From Syntrophomonadaceae bacterium (GTDB lineage: Bacteria; Bacillota; Dethiobacteria; DTU022), in the NCBI GenBank assembly GCA_007136055.1, contig SLHT01000206.1, positions 1-7,245 on the forward strand: a stretch of DNA of 7,245 bases. The letters are read 5' to 3'. The notes below the pieces were generated by a model that saw nothing but the letters and a program-made list of their open reading frames with translations, did no database searches and was not told the DNA's origin. Shown here one piece after another: positions 1 through 6,173 of the stretch (the first letter of the stretch is position 1; the number at the start of each line of letters is the position of its first letter). A program made the position numbers and the translations under genes.

Positions 1-579
1 AACCAGCAGCGCACCGAGGTCAGGGAACTGGAAGAACCGTTTTATAAAGGGCAAAAAGGCTCTTCAGCCATGCCCCATAAGCGTAACCCGGTCACCTGTG
101 AGCAGATTTGCGGCCTGGCCCGCCTGCTCAGAGGTTATGCCGGGACGGCTCTTGAAAATGTGGCTCTCTGGCACGAACGCGATATCTCCCATTCATCGGT
201 AGAGCGGGTGATTTTGCCCGATGCCACGATCATTACCGACCATATGGTGCAGCAGATGTACCGGGTGATAGGGGAGCTGGGTATTTATGAACAGCAGATG
301 GCGCGCAACTTGGAGCTGACCGGAGGTTTGATTTATTCGCAAAAAGTGCTGCTGGAGCTGGTGGAAAGCGGCTTGTCGCGGGAGGAAGCTTATAACCTGG
401 TGCAGGAATGCGCCATGGCAGCCTGGGAGAAGAACCGCTCTTTTAAAGAGGCTTTAGCAGAAAAAGAGCTCATCAAGAAACAGCTGGGCCCGGAAAAGCT
501 TGAGCAATGCTTTGATCCTGCTCATTATATGAAGCGGGTTAACCATGTCTACCGGCGGCTGGGGCTGGAAGAAGGGTAA
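1..579 (+). CDS. purB: Adenylosuccinate lyase (PurB), C-terminal part, 5' end outside window
   Basis: Cytosolic lyase of the fumarase/aspartase superfamily. It cleaves SAICAR to AICAR plus fumarate, and adenylosuccinate to AMP plus fumarate. The frame is open from base 1 and gives 192 residues, a little under half of the usual ~430, so the start and the two N-terminal histidine regions lie upstream. The superfamily signature GSSAMPHKRNP is at fragment residues 20-30; its serine pair sits in the flexible loop that carries the catalytic serine in this family. WHERDISHSS (residues 58-67) and ERVILPDA (68-75) are also typical of bacterial PurB. The C-terminal part is helical, as expected for domain 3. 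The gene ends with TAA and is separated from purC by 121 bases, the only sizeable gap inside the pur cluster. The purB-purC order matches the Bacillus-type operon. No frameshift or missing motif is visible in the part present. Confidence 0.97.
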   Translation, partial: NQQRTEVRELEEPFYKGQKGSSAMPHKRNPVTCEQICGLARLLRGYAGTALENVALWHERDISHSSVERVILPDATIITDHMVQQMYRVIGELGIYEQQMARNLELTGGLIYSQKVLLELVESGLSREEAYNLVQECAMAAWEKNRSFKEALAEKELIKKQLGPEKLEQCFDPAHYMKRVNHVYRRLGLEEG

Positions 580-612
580 AGAGATTTATTATATTTTTTA
601 AGTGGATTTATA

Positions 613-631
613 AAGGTGCCGTAAGCACCTT
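613..631 (+). other. Small perfect hairpin in purB-purC gap
   Basis: AAGGTGC (613-619) pairs perfectly with GCACCTT (625-631) around a 5-base loop (CGTAA). It lies 33 bases after the purB stop. The following sequence is only modestly T-rich (GCAGGTTTAATTTT), so this is a weak intrinsic terminator at best. It may instead be an mRNA processing or stability element between purB and purC. Confidence 0.4.
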
Positions 632-684
632 GCAGGTTTAATTTTAAACGTAGTAACCGGTTTTAAATCAAATTAATACCCAGA

Positions 685-693
685 AGAGGTGAT
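685..693 (+). promoter_or_regulatory. Ribosome binding site deciding the purC start
   Basis: AGAGGTGAT matches the 3' end of 16S rRNA and ends 7 bases before the ATG at 701. A GTG at 689, in frame with purC, lies inside this site and so cannot be the start that the site serves. This fixes the start at ATG 701. Confidence 0.75.
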
Positions 694-700
694 AAGGATA

Positions 701-1435
701 ATGCAAAAAAAAGACTTTATGTACGAAGGAAAGGCAAAAAAGATATACCGGACTGATGATCCGGACCTTGTTGTGGTGGAATTTAAAGATGACGCTACCG
801 CTTTTGACGGGGTCAAAAAAGACCGCCTGGAAGATAAGGGAGTTTTGAACAACCGTCTTTCAGAGATCTTTTTCAACCTGCTTGAAAAGCACGGCATCAA
901 TACCCATTATGTAAAAACACTCAGTGACCGGGAGATGCTGGTTAAATCTTTAGAAATTATCCCCGTGGAAGTGATTGTGCGCAACATCGCTGCAGGCAGC
1001 TTATCCAAACGCCTCGGTATACCGGAAAAGACCGAGCTTAAAAAAACGGTAATGGAGTTTTCCTTAAAAGACGATGAGCTGCACGACCCGATGATCAATC
1101 ATTACCACATCTATGCCCTTGATCTGGCCAAACCAGAAGAAATGGCGGAGATGGAACGCCTGGCCTTAAAGGTTAATGAGATCCTGGTCCCTTATTTAAA
1201 AGAGAAGAATATCGTCCTGGTTGATTTTAAGCTGGAGTTCGGCCGCCATAACGGAGAGATTGTGCTCGGTGATGAGATATCGCCCGATACCTGCCGTTTT
1301 TGGGACAGCAGCAGCGGTGAGAAACTTGACAAAGACCGCTTCCGCCGCGACATGGGTGGAGTGATCGAGGCTTACCGGGAAGTTTTGCGCCGCCTGGAAG
1401 GAGGCGGAGGCCCTGCAGTGGAAGGCAAAAGTTGA
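701..1435 (+). CDS. purC: Phosphoribosylaminoimidazole-succinocarboxamide (SAICAR) synthase
   Basis: Cytosolic ATP-dependent ligase joining CAIR and aspartate to give SAICAR, the substrate of PurB next door. The product has 244 residues, the normal length for a single-domain bacterial PurC. It opens with the conserved YEGKAKKIY (residues 8-16), the ATP-site strand-loop. The two family signatures are present: IPVEVIVRNIAAGS (87-100) and LVDFKLEFG (173-181). They are followed by GDEISPDTCRFWD (190-202), the conserved aspartate- and metal-binding region. The ATG at 701 is chosen over an in-frame GTG at 689 because the Shine-Dalgarno sequence covers that GTG. Codons 2-4 contain a run of eight A bases. 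The C-terminal tail EGGGGPAVEGKS (233-244) looks unstructured; its coding bases carry the purS ribosome binding site and the first 23 bases of purS, so the tail may exist for that purpose (inference). Confidence 0.97.
   Translation: MQKKDFMYEGKAKKIYRTDDPDLVVVEFKDDATAFDGVKKDRLEDKGVLNNRLSEIFFNLLEKHGINTHYVKTLSDREMLVKSLEIIPVEVIVRNIAAGSLSKRLGIPEKTELKKTVMEFSLKDDELHDPMINHYHIYALDLAKPEEMAEMERLALKVNEILVPYLKEKNIVLVDFKLEFGRHNGEIVLGDEISPDTCRFWDSSSGEKLDKDRFRRDMGGVIEAYREVLRRLEGGGGPAVEGKS
1398..1404 (+). promoter_or_regulatory. Strong Shine-Dalgarno for purS, inside purC
   Basis: AAGGAGG is a full-strength site and lies 8 bases before a CTG at 1413-1415. No ATG, GTG or TTG in any frame follows at a suitable distance except a GTG at 1418, which is in the purC frame and reaches the purC stop after five codons. 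The site is the main evidence that purS starts at CTG 1413. Confidence 0.7.
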
Positions 1436-1670
1436 GGTTACTTTAAAAAAAGAAGTAAATGACCCTCAGGGGACCGCGGTGGAAAATTCGCTACAGGCAC
1501 TGGGATTTGCTGGCGTCAAAGGAGTCCGTGTAGGTAAATACCTTGAACTTTTTCTCGAAGCTGAAACCAGGGAAGAAGCTGCCGCCAGGCTAAAAGATAT
1601 GGCGGAGCGTTTGCTCAGTAACCCGGTCATCGAAGATTATAATTACAGCCTGCAGGAGGTAAAATTATGA
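1413..1670 (+). CDS. purS: FGAM synthase subunit PurS, apparent CTG start
   Basis: Small subunit of formylglycinamidine ribonucleotide (FGAM) synthase. In Gram-positive bacteria and archaea a PurS dimer bridges PurL and PurQ and helps pass ammonia between them. From CTG 1413 the product has 85 residues, the family's usual size (~80-85). It aligns by eye with Bacillus PurS: WKAKVEVTLKK (3-13) for the first strand, DPQGTAV (17-23), VRVGKYLEL (38-46) and LLSNPVIEDYNY (67-78). A GTG at 1479 would give only 63 residues and lose the first strand and DPQG, with no good ribosome binding site. The frame is open upstream to a TGA at 1362-1364, with no ATG, GTG or TTG before 1479. CTG 1413, 8 bases after AAGGAGG, is therefore the best start. 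The gene overlaps purC by 23 bases and purQ by 4 (ATGA). The identity is certain; the start codon is inferred. Confidence 0.9.
   Translation: MQWKAKVEVTLKKEVNDPQGTAVENSLQALGFAGVKGVRVGKYLELFLEAETREEAAARLKDMAERLLSNPVIEDYNYSLQEVKL
1654..1660 (+). promoter_or_regulatory. Ribosome binding site of purQ, inside purS
   Basis: AGGAGGT lies 6 bases before the purQ ATG at 1667. It is within the last codons of purS, and the ATGA stop/start overlap suggests coupled translation, which would help match PurS and PurQ amounts. Confidence 0.8.
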
Positions 1671-2380
1671 ACTGCGGGGTGATTGTTTTTCCCGGATCAA
1701 ACTGCGATCTCGATGCTTACCACCTGGTCCGTGATGTCTTAAAAGAAGAAGTTACCTACATTGATTACGAAGAGCGATCGCTTCAGGGCTTTGATGTTAT
1801 CATTTTGCCCGGCGGGTTTACCTACGGCGACTACCTGCGTTCCGGAGCTATCGCGGCGCGTACTCCTGTCATGGAAGCTGTGAACCGCTTTGCTTGTTCC
1901 GGAGGTCTTGTACTAGGAATCTGTAACGGTTTTCAGGTATTAACCGAGGCCGGGCTGCTGCCCGGGGCGCTATGCCGAAATGACAGTTTGCAATTTCGCT
2001 GCCGCCAGGTTTATGTCAGGATTGAAAATAACAGCCTGCCCTTTACAAACAAGGCTTCAACCGATCAGGTCTTAATGATGCCTGTTGCCCATGGTGACGG
2101 CAGCTATTATGCCCCTCCAGAAGTGCTGCAGGATCTTGAAGCTAACGGGCAGGTTATCTTCCGCTATGTTGATCAAAGGGGAGAGGCCGTTAAAGCAGCC
2201 AATCCTAACGGCTCTTGCGAAAATATCGCCGGGGTCTCCAACCGGGCAGGCAACGTGGTCGGATTGATGCCCCATCCGGAAAGAGCCGGGGAAGCGGTGC
2301 TTGGATCGACAGACGGATTGGTCATCTTCGAGTCGTTGCGCGGTTATTGTAAGGGCCGGGAGGTGCTTAAAAGTGGCTGA
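1667..2380 (+). CDS. purQ: FGAM synthase glutaminase subunit PurQ
   Basis: Class I glutamine amidotransferase subunit that hydrolyses glutamine and supplies ammonia to PurL for conversion of FGAR to FGAM. The product has 237 residues, slightly above the ~227 of Bacillus PurQ. It starts with VIVFPGSNCD (5-14), typical of PurQ. The oxyanion region is LPGGFTYGDYLRSGAIA (47-63). The nucleophile is Cys86 in the elbow LGICNGFQ (83-90). The remaining triad residues are His203 and Glu205 in LMPHPE (200-205). VAHGDG (140-145) is also typical of PurQ. The ATG is fixed by an AGGAGGT site and by the 4-base overlap with purS. The 3' end overlaps purL by 8 bases. All catalytic residues are present, so the enzyme looks functional. 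Confidence 0.98.
   Translation: MNCGVIVFPGSNCDLDAYHLVRDVLKEEVTYIDYEERSLQGFDVIILPGGFTYGDYLRSGAIAARTPVMEAVNRFACSGGLVLGICNGFQVLTEAGLLPGALCRNDSLQFRCRQVYVRIENNSLPFTNKASTDQVLMMPVAHGDGSYYAPPEVLQDLEANGQVIFRYVDQRGEAVKAANPNGSCENIAGVSNRAGNVVGLMPHPERAGEAVLGSTDGLVIFESLRGYCKGREVLKSG
2358..2365 (+). promoter_or_regulatory. Ribosome binding site deciding the purL GTG start
   Basis: GGGAGGTG ends 7 bases before the GTG at 2373, inside the last codons of purQ. It supports that GTG rather than an in-frame ATG at 2301 deep within purQ. Confidence 0.8.
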
Positions 2381-4604
2381 TGTAGATAATTTAAGGCCGG
2401 AGAAAGCACCAAAAATCTGGCGCAAACTGGGATTAAAAGATTTTGAATACGAAATGATTGTTGAACAGCTCGGCCGGGAGCCTAACCCGGTGGAACTTAA
2501 CATGTACAGCGTGATGTGGTCTGAGCATTGCAGTTATAAGCATTCCCGGTCATCTTTAAAGTTATTTCCCACCGGAGGGCCGCGGGTGGTCCAGGGACCA
2601 GGCGAAAATGCCGGGGTGGTCGATATCGGTGATGGTTACGGCGCTGTGTTCAAAATCGAAAGCCATAACCACCCCTCGGCCATAGAGCCTTATCAGGGTG
2701 CGGCTACAGGTGTGGGCGGTATTTTAAGGGATATTTATACTATGGGCGCTCAGCCTATCGCTTTTTTAAATTCACTGCGTTTCGGGCCGCCCAATAATGC
2801 CCGCAGTCGCTATTTGATTGAAGGAGTGGTGGCCGGGATTGGCGGTTACGGTAATTGTGTGGGTATTCCTACTGTTGGCGGTGAAGTCTACTTTGAACCC
2901 TGCTACCGGGGCAATCCGCTGGTCAATGCCATGTGTGTGGGGGTTATGCCTTTAAAAAGGCTTGTTTTAGGGCAGGCCTGCGGTGAAGGCAACCTGGTGG
3001 TTTTGGCCGGGGCCAGGACCGGGCGCGATGGAATTCACGGGGTAACTTTTGCCTCTGAAGAGCTCTCCGATCAGTCCGAAGAAGATCGCCCTGCCGTGCA
3101 GGTAGGCGATCCTTTCCTGGGCAAGATCTTAATCGATGCCACTTTGGAAGCGGTGGAAAAGCAGCTGGTGGTAGGCGTTCAGGACTTAGGCGGGGCAGGG
3201 CTGACCTGTGCCCTGACCGAGACAGCCTCCCGGGCCGGGACAGGCCTTGAAATCGATCTTAAAATGGTGCCTTTAAGAGAAGAAGGGCTCGAACCTTTTG
3301 AGATCCTCACCTCTGAATCGCAGGAAAGAATGCTTTTTATTGTTGAACCGGAAAAGTTAGAGGACCTTGAAAAAATATTTCAGCACTGGCAGCTGCCTTT
3401 AAGCGTCCTGGGACAGGTCAGTGCCGGTAAAATGGTAACCGTGCGCCACCACGGGGAAGTGGTCGCTGAAGTGCCCGCTGAAAGTGTAGCCGGAGGAGCG
3501 CCGGCCTATGAGCCCGAAAGCAGGGAACCGGAGTATATCGGCAAGCTTTCTGCTTTCGACCTTTCAGCTTTAAAGCCGGCCGGTGATCCGGGACAATACC
3601 TGCTCAGCCTGCTTTCTTCACCCGATATCGCTTCTAAAGAGTGGGCCTGGCAGCAGTACGATTATATGGTGCGCACTTCAACTTTAGAGGGACCGGGTGG
3701 CGATGCCGCAGTACTCAGGTTGCGAGAAACAGGCAAAGCCCTGGCGGTAACGGTTGACGGCAACAGCCGTTATACCTACCTCGATCCTTACCTGGGCGGG
3801 ATGCTCGCTGTAGCTGAAGCGACCAGGAATTTAAGCTGCTGCGGAGCGGAACCGGTAGGAATAACCGACTGCCTTAATTTTGGCAATCCCGAAAAGCCGG
3901 AGATGTTCTGGCAATTCAGGCAGGCGGTGGAAGGCATGGCCGAAGCATGCCGGGTCCTGGAGGCGCCCGTGGTGGGAGGAAACGTCAGCTTTTATAACGA
4001 AGTGGAAGACGAAGCCATTTATCCTACGCCGGTGGTAGGTGCGGTGGGCCTCCTTGAGAACGCAAAAAATTATTGTAAGACCGGATTTGTTCGAAATGGC
4101 GATCTAATTTACCTGCTCGGACCTTGTGAGGTTTCTTTTGGAGGGAGCCAATTTTTGAAAGAACTGTACGGGAAGGTGGCCGGCCGGCCCGCCAGCATTG
4201 ATTTGGAGATGGAAAAAGCAGTGCAGGCTTTGCTGCGCCGGTTAATTGCAGATGGTTTGATTGTTTCTGCTCATGATTTAGCAGAAGGGGGCCTGGCCGT
4301 AGCGCTGGCCGAAAGCTGCCTGGCCGGAGGGAGAGGAGCAGCTGTTACCCTTGCTTCCGGGCTTGATTCGGTCCTGGAGCTGTTCGGTGAAGGCCCCACC
4401 CGGGTGCTTATTTCGCTTCCTCCAGAAGCCAGTGACCGGGTACTAGATCTGGCCCGGAAAAAAAGAGTCAGGATGAGCGAACTGGGCCGCGTGGATGGCG
4501 GTGACAGCCTGACGGTTAAATGCGGGAATGCCCTTGCCTTCAAATTGGGCTTGGATGAGTTGAAAAAGGCCTATGAGGAGGTTTTTTCATGGATCAGGAC
4601 TTAA
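2373..4604 (+). CDS. purL: FGAM synthase large subunit PurL (small-PurL type)
   Basis: ATP-dependent synthetase that converts FGAR plus ammonia to FGAM, working with PurQ and PurS encoded just upstream. From GTG 2373 the product has 743 residues, almost exactly the Bacillus PurL length and far below the ~1300 of the fused proteobacterial enzyme; separate purS and purQ genes fit this. Motifs in order: WSEHCSYKHS (49-58), holding the catalytic-region His52; ESHNHPSAIEPYQGAATGVGG (96-116), the nucleotide and metal-binding loop; GVQDLGGAGLTCALTE (268-283); then the second pseudo-repeat half with DCLNFGNPEKPE (499-510), VVGGNVSFYNE (533-543) and SAHDLAEGGLAVALAE (632-647). This is the duplicated PurM-like fold. 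An in-frame ATG at 2301 would add 24 residues encoded inside purQ and unlike the family; the ribosome binding site favours the GTG. The gene overlaps purQ by 8 bases and purF by 16. Confidence 0.97.
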   Translation: MADVDNLRPEKAPKIWRKLGLKDFEYEMIVEQLGREPNPVELNMYSVMWSEHCSYKHSRSSLKLFPTGGPRVVQGPGENAGVVDIGDGYGAVFKIESHNHPSAIEPYQGAATGVGGILRDIYTMGAQPIAFLNSLRFGPPNNARSRYLIEGVVAGIGGYGNCVGIPTVGGEVYFEPCYRGNPLVNAMCVGVMPLKRLVLGQACGEGNLVVLAGARTGRDGIHGVTFASEELSDQSEEDRPAVQVGDPFLGKILIDATLEAVEKQLVVGVQDLGGAGLTCALTETASRAGTGLEIDLKMVPLREEGLEPFEILTSESQERMLFIVEPEKLEDLEKIFQHWQLPLSVLGQVSAGKMVTVRHHGEVVAEVPAESVAGGAPAYEPESREPEYIGKLSAFDLSALKPAGDPGQYLLSLLSSPDIASKEWAWQQYDYMVRTSTLEGPGGDAAVLRLRETGKALAVTVDGNSRYTYLDPYLGGMLAVAEATRNLSCCGAEPVGITDCLNFGNPEKPEMFWQFRQAVEGMAEACRVLEAPVVGGNVSFYNEVEDEAIYPTPVVGAVGLLENAKNYCKTGFVRNGDLIYLLGPCEVSFGGSQFLKELYGKVAGRPASIDLEMEKAVQALLRRLIADGLIVSAHDLAEGGLAVALAESCLAGGRGAAVTLASGLDSVLELFGEGPTRVLISLPPEASDRVLDLARKKRVRMSELGRVDGGDSLTVKCGNALAFKLGLDELKKAYEEVFSWIRT
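4576..4582 (+). promoter_or_regulatory. Ribosome binding site of purF, inside purL
   Basis: AGGAGGT lies 6 bases before the purF ATG at 4589. Because the purL TAA is at 4602-4604, ribosomes finishing purL pass over the purF start, which is consistent with coupling. Confidence 0.8.
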
Positions 4605-5986
4605 CTAGACCCGGAGAATTAAATGAAGCCTGTGGGGTTTGCGGTGGTTTTGCTGCAGATCAGCCTCTGGCTTTTTTGACCTGTTTTTCTTTATATGCCC
4701 TGCAGCACCGCGGCCAGGAATCGGCCGGTATTGCCGCCGGGCCCGGCGAAGGCCGTAAAATGTGGTTAAAAAGGGGCATGGGCCTGGTCTCTGATGTTTT
4801 TCCGGACAGTGCTGATTTAAAAGGCATTGTCTGCCGGCTGGCCCTGGGCCATGTCCGTTATTCTTACGGCGACGGAGGTCGTAGCCCCGAAAATGTCCAG
4901 CCTTTGAAATTGCGCTACCGGCACGGAGAACTGGCCGTGATTCATAATGGGAACCTGCTCAATACGGTTAAACTACGCTCAGAACTGGAGCGCCAGGGGG
5001 CCATCTTTCAGACTGATACGGATAGTGAACTGCTGGCTCATATGGTGGCCAGGCAGGGTAGCAGCAACCTGGAAGAAGCTTTAGCCGAAGTGGCTCCGCG
5101 CTTAAAAGGAGCCTTTGCCTTTATCGTTAGTGATGGAAGAAAAGTAATCGGCCTGCGTGATGGTTACGGTTTTCGGCCGCTCTCTCTGGCCTCTCTTGAC
5201 GGGGGCGGCTACTTTATGGCTTCAGAAACCTGCGCTTTCGATACCATTGGAGCAAACTTCATCCGTGATGTTGAACCGGGAGAAATGGTTGTTTTAGATG
5301 AAGAAGGAGTGCACAGCCGCCAGTTCATTGCTAACCCCTGTTCAAAACTGTGCGTTTTTGAATATATTTATTTTGCCCGTCCGGACAGTAATCTGCAGGG
5401 TAAAAATGTTCACCTGGTCCGCCGCGAACTGGGCCGCCAGCTGGCCCGGCAGCATCCGGTGGATGCAGATATTGTTTCTGGAGTGCCTGATTCAAGTATT
5501 GCGGCCGCTTCGGGATTTGCAGAAGAAGCGGGCCTGCCCTATGAAATGGGCCTGGTGAAGAACCGCTATATCGGACGGACCTTTATCAAACCCACTCAGA
5601 AAATGCGGCAGGAGGGGGTTGATATAAAGCTTAATCCGGTGAAAAAGATCGTGGAAGGTAAACGGGTGGTTTTAGTGGATGATTCCATTGTGCGGGGTAC
5701 CACCAGTGTCAAATTGATTAAAATTATGCTCCGGGCCGGAGCCCGCGAGGTTCATCTCAGGATCAGTTCCCCGCCGGTAAAAGGATCATGTTATTATGGA
5801 ATTGATATTCCAAATGCCCAAGATCTGATTGCCTATAACCGCCAGGTGGAAGACATGCCGGCTTTAACCGGGGCAGATTCGGTGGGCTATTTAACCATGG
5901 ATGAAACGGTGGAAGCAGTTGGCCTGCCTGCTGAGAAGCTTTGCCGGGCCTGTTTCACAGGAGATTATCCCCTGCTGGACGAATAA
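4589..5986 (+). CDS. purF: Glutamine PRPP amidotransferase (PurF), Fe-S and propeptide type
   Basis: First committed enzyme of purine synthesis: PRPP + glutamine gives 5-phosphoribosylamine, glutamate and PPi. It has 465 residues. The N-terminal Ntn-hydrolase glutaminase domain spans about 15-250, with nucleophile Cys15 (CGVCGG), HRGQES (40-45), the HVRY arginine Arg90 and HNGN (119-122). The PRTase domain follows, with the PRPP loop VVLVDDSIVRGTT (360-372). The first 14 residues should be a self-cleaved propeptide, as in Bacillus (11 residues there). Cys255, Cys401, Cys452 and Cys455 match the four [4Fe-4S] ligands of Bacillus PurF (its 236, 382, 437, 440); the 146-residue spacing between the first two is identical. 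Oddities are Ala rather than Glu before the nucleophile, an extra Cys18, an extra Cys251, RYSYGD where RY(S/P)T is usual, and a C-terminus ending just after CFTGDYP. Such enzymes are typically AMP/GMP-inhibited and oxygen-labile (family knowledge). Confidence 0.97.
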   Translation: MDQDLTRPGELNEACGVCGGFAADQPLAFLTCFSLYALQHRGQESAGIAAGPGEGRKMWLKRGMGLVSDVFPDSADLKGIVCRLALGHVRYSYGDGGRSPENVQPLKLRYRHGELAVIHNGNLLNTVKLRSELERQGAIFQTDTDSELLAHMVARQGSSNLEEALAEVAPRLKGAFAFIVSDGRKVIGLRDGYGFRPLSLASLDGGGYFMASETCAFDTIGANFIRDVEPGEMVVLDEEGVHSRQFIANPCSKLCVFEYIYFARPDSNLQGKNVHLVRRELGRQLARQHPVDADIVSGVPDSSIAAASGFAEEAGLPYEMGLVKNRYIGRTFIKPTQKMRQEGVDIKLNPVKKIVEGKRVVLVDDSIVRGTTSVKLIKIMLRAGAREVHLRISSPPVKGSCYYGIDIPNAQDLIAYNRQVEDMPALTGADSVGYLTMDETVEAVGLPAEKLCRACFTGDYPLLDE

Positions 5987-6091
5987 ATTAACTGACTAAA
6001 TATAAAGGAATCGCCCGCTGGAGCGCAAAAATCTGTTTAAACGATATGATTATTATTTGATCTGTGATATAAAAGAGGGTGTGATGTTTTA

Positions 6092-6133
6092 GAAAAAGGC
6101 CTGGTATTTAAGCCAGCCTTTCTCCAGTTTTTT
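6092..6133 (+). terminator. Rho-independent terminator-like hairpin upstream of hppA
   Basis: The 5' arm (6092-6104) pairs with the 3' arm (6113-6124). Core pairs are AAAGG with CCTTT and CTGG with CCAG, with one bulged C at 6100 or 6101 and an 8-base loop. The outer GA/TC pairs extend it past one A-C mismatch. A run of six T bases (6128-6133) follows after CAG. The stem is moderately stable and imperfect, and the T-run starts three bases after the stem, so termination may be partial. Confidence 0.65.
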
Positions 6134-6149
6134 ATACAAATTTTATACA
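6130..6149 (+). repeat. Direct repeat TTTTATACA x2, 11-base period
   Basis: TTTTATACA occurs at 6130-6138 and again at 6141-6149, separated by two A bases, so the copies are 11 bases (about one helical turn) apart. Both contain TATACA, a -10-like hexamer, but neither has a good -35 at 16-18 bases. It may be a protein-binding site in the hppA promoter or chance in AT-rich DNA. Confidence 0.35.
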
Positions 6150-6165
6150 GCAACTATCAGAACTT

Positions 6166-6173
6166 AAGGAGGT
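6166..6173 (+). promoter_or_regulatory. Ribosome binding site of hppA
   Basis: AAGGAGGT is a full-strength site 8 bases before the ATG at 6182. It suggests hppA is efficiently translated on its own, without coupling to purF. Confidence 0.8.

Larger units (their letters stand above)
580..700 (+). promoter_or_regulatory. AT-rich purB-purC intergenic leader
   Basis: This 121-base spacer is much richer in A and T than the flanking genes, and it is the only non-coding gap between purB and purF. It contains a perfect 7-bp hairpin (613-631), a GTTTAA-TT-TTAAAC palindrome (636-649) and the purC ribosome binding site. It could hold an internal promoter for purC-purF. I see -10-like hexamers (TATAAA at 609-614, TAATAC at 674-679) but no convincing -35 partner at 16-18 bases. 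I do not recognise a purine riboswitch or a PurR-type box here. The regulatory role is inferred only from base composition and position. Confidence 0.35.

Noticed and set aside
689..700. GTG start for purC at 689
   Set aside because: This GTG is part of the Shine-Dalgarno sequence that serves ATG 701; the four extra residues add nothing conserved.
705..712. Run of eight A bases at the start of purC as a programmed slippage site
   Set aside because: The zero frame is intact and full-length; there is no shifted frame worth reaching and no stimulatory structure evident.
1479..1670. Shorter purS starting at GTG 1479
   Set aside because: It lacks the conserved first strand and DPQG motif, which are encoded in the same open frame upstream, and it has no good ribosome binding site.
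2301..2372. N-terminal extension of PurL from an ATG at 2301
   Set aside because: These 24 codons lie inside purQ, are unlike PurL N-termini, and the GGGAGGTG site points to GTG 2373, which gives the standard family length.
2072..2503. 143-codon reverse-strand frame across the purQ/purL junction
   Set aside because: It is antisense to two clearly conserved genes, has no recognisable family and is explained by the codon pattern of the + strand genes.
5298..5558. 86-codon forward frame within purF
   Set aside because: It is out of frame with purF over the conserved Fe-S and PRTase region and has no recognisable domain.
643..6043. TTTAAACG shared by the two intergenic regions (643-650 and 6036-6043)
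   Set aside because: An 8-base AT-rich match between two AT-rich gaps is not meaningful; TTTAAA is common throughout the window.
5987..6130. Fluoride or purine riboswitch before hppA
   Set aside because: Fluoride riboswitches can precede pyrophosphatase genes, but I could not find their conserved core here, nor the conserved three-way junction of purine riboswitches. A covariance-model search would settle it.
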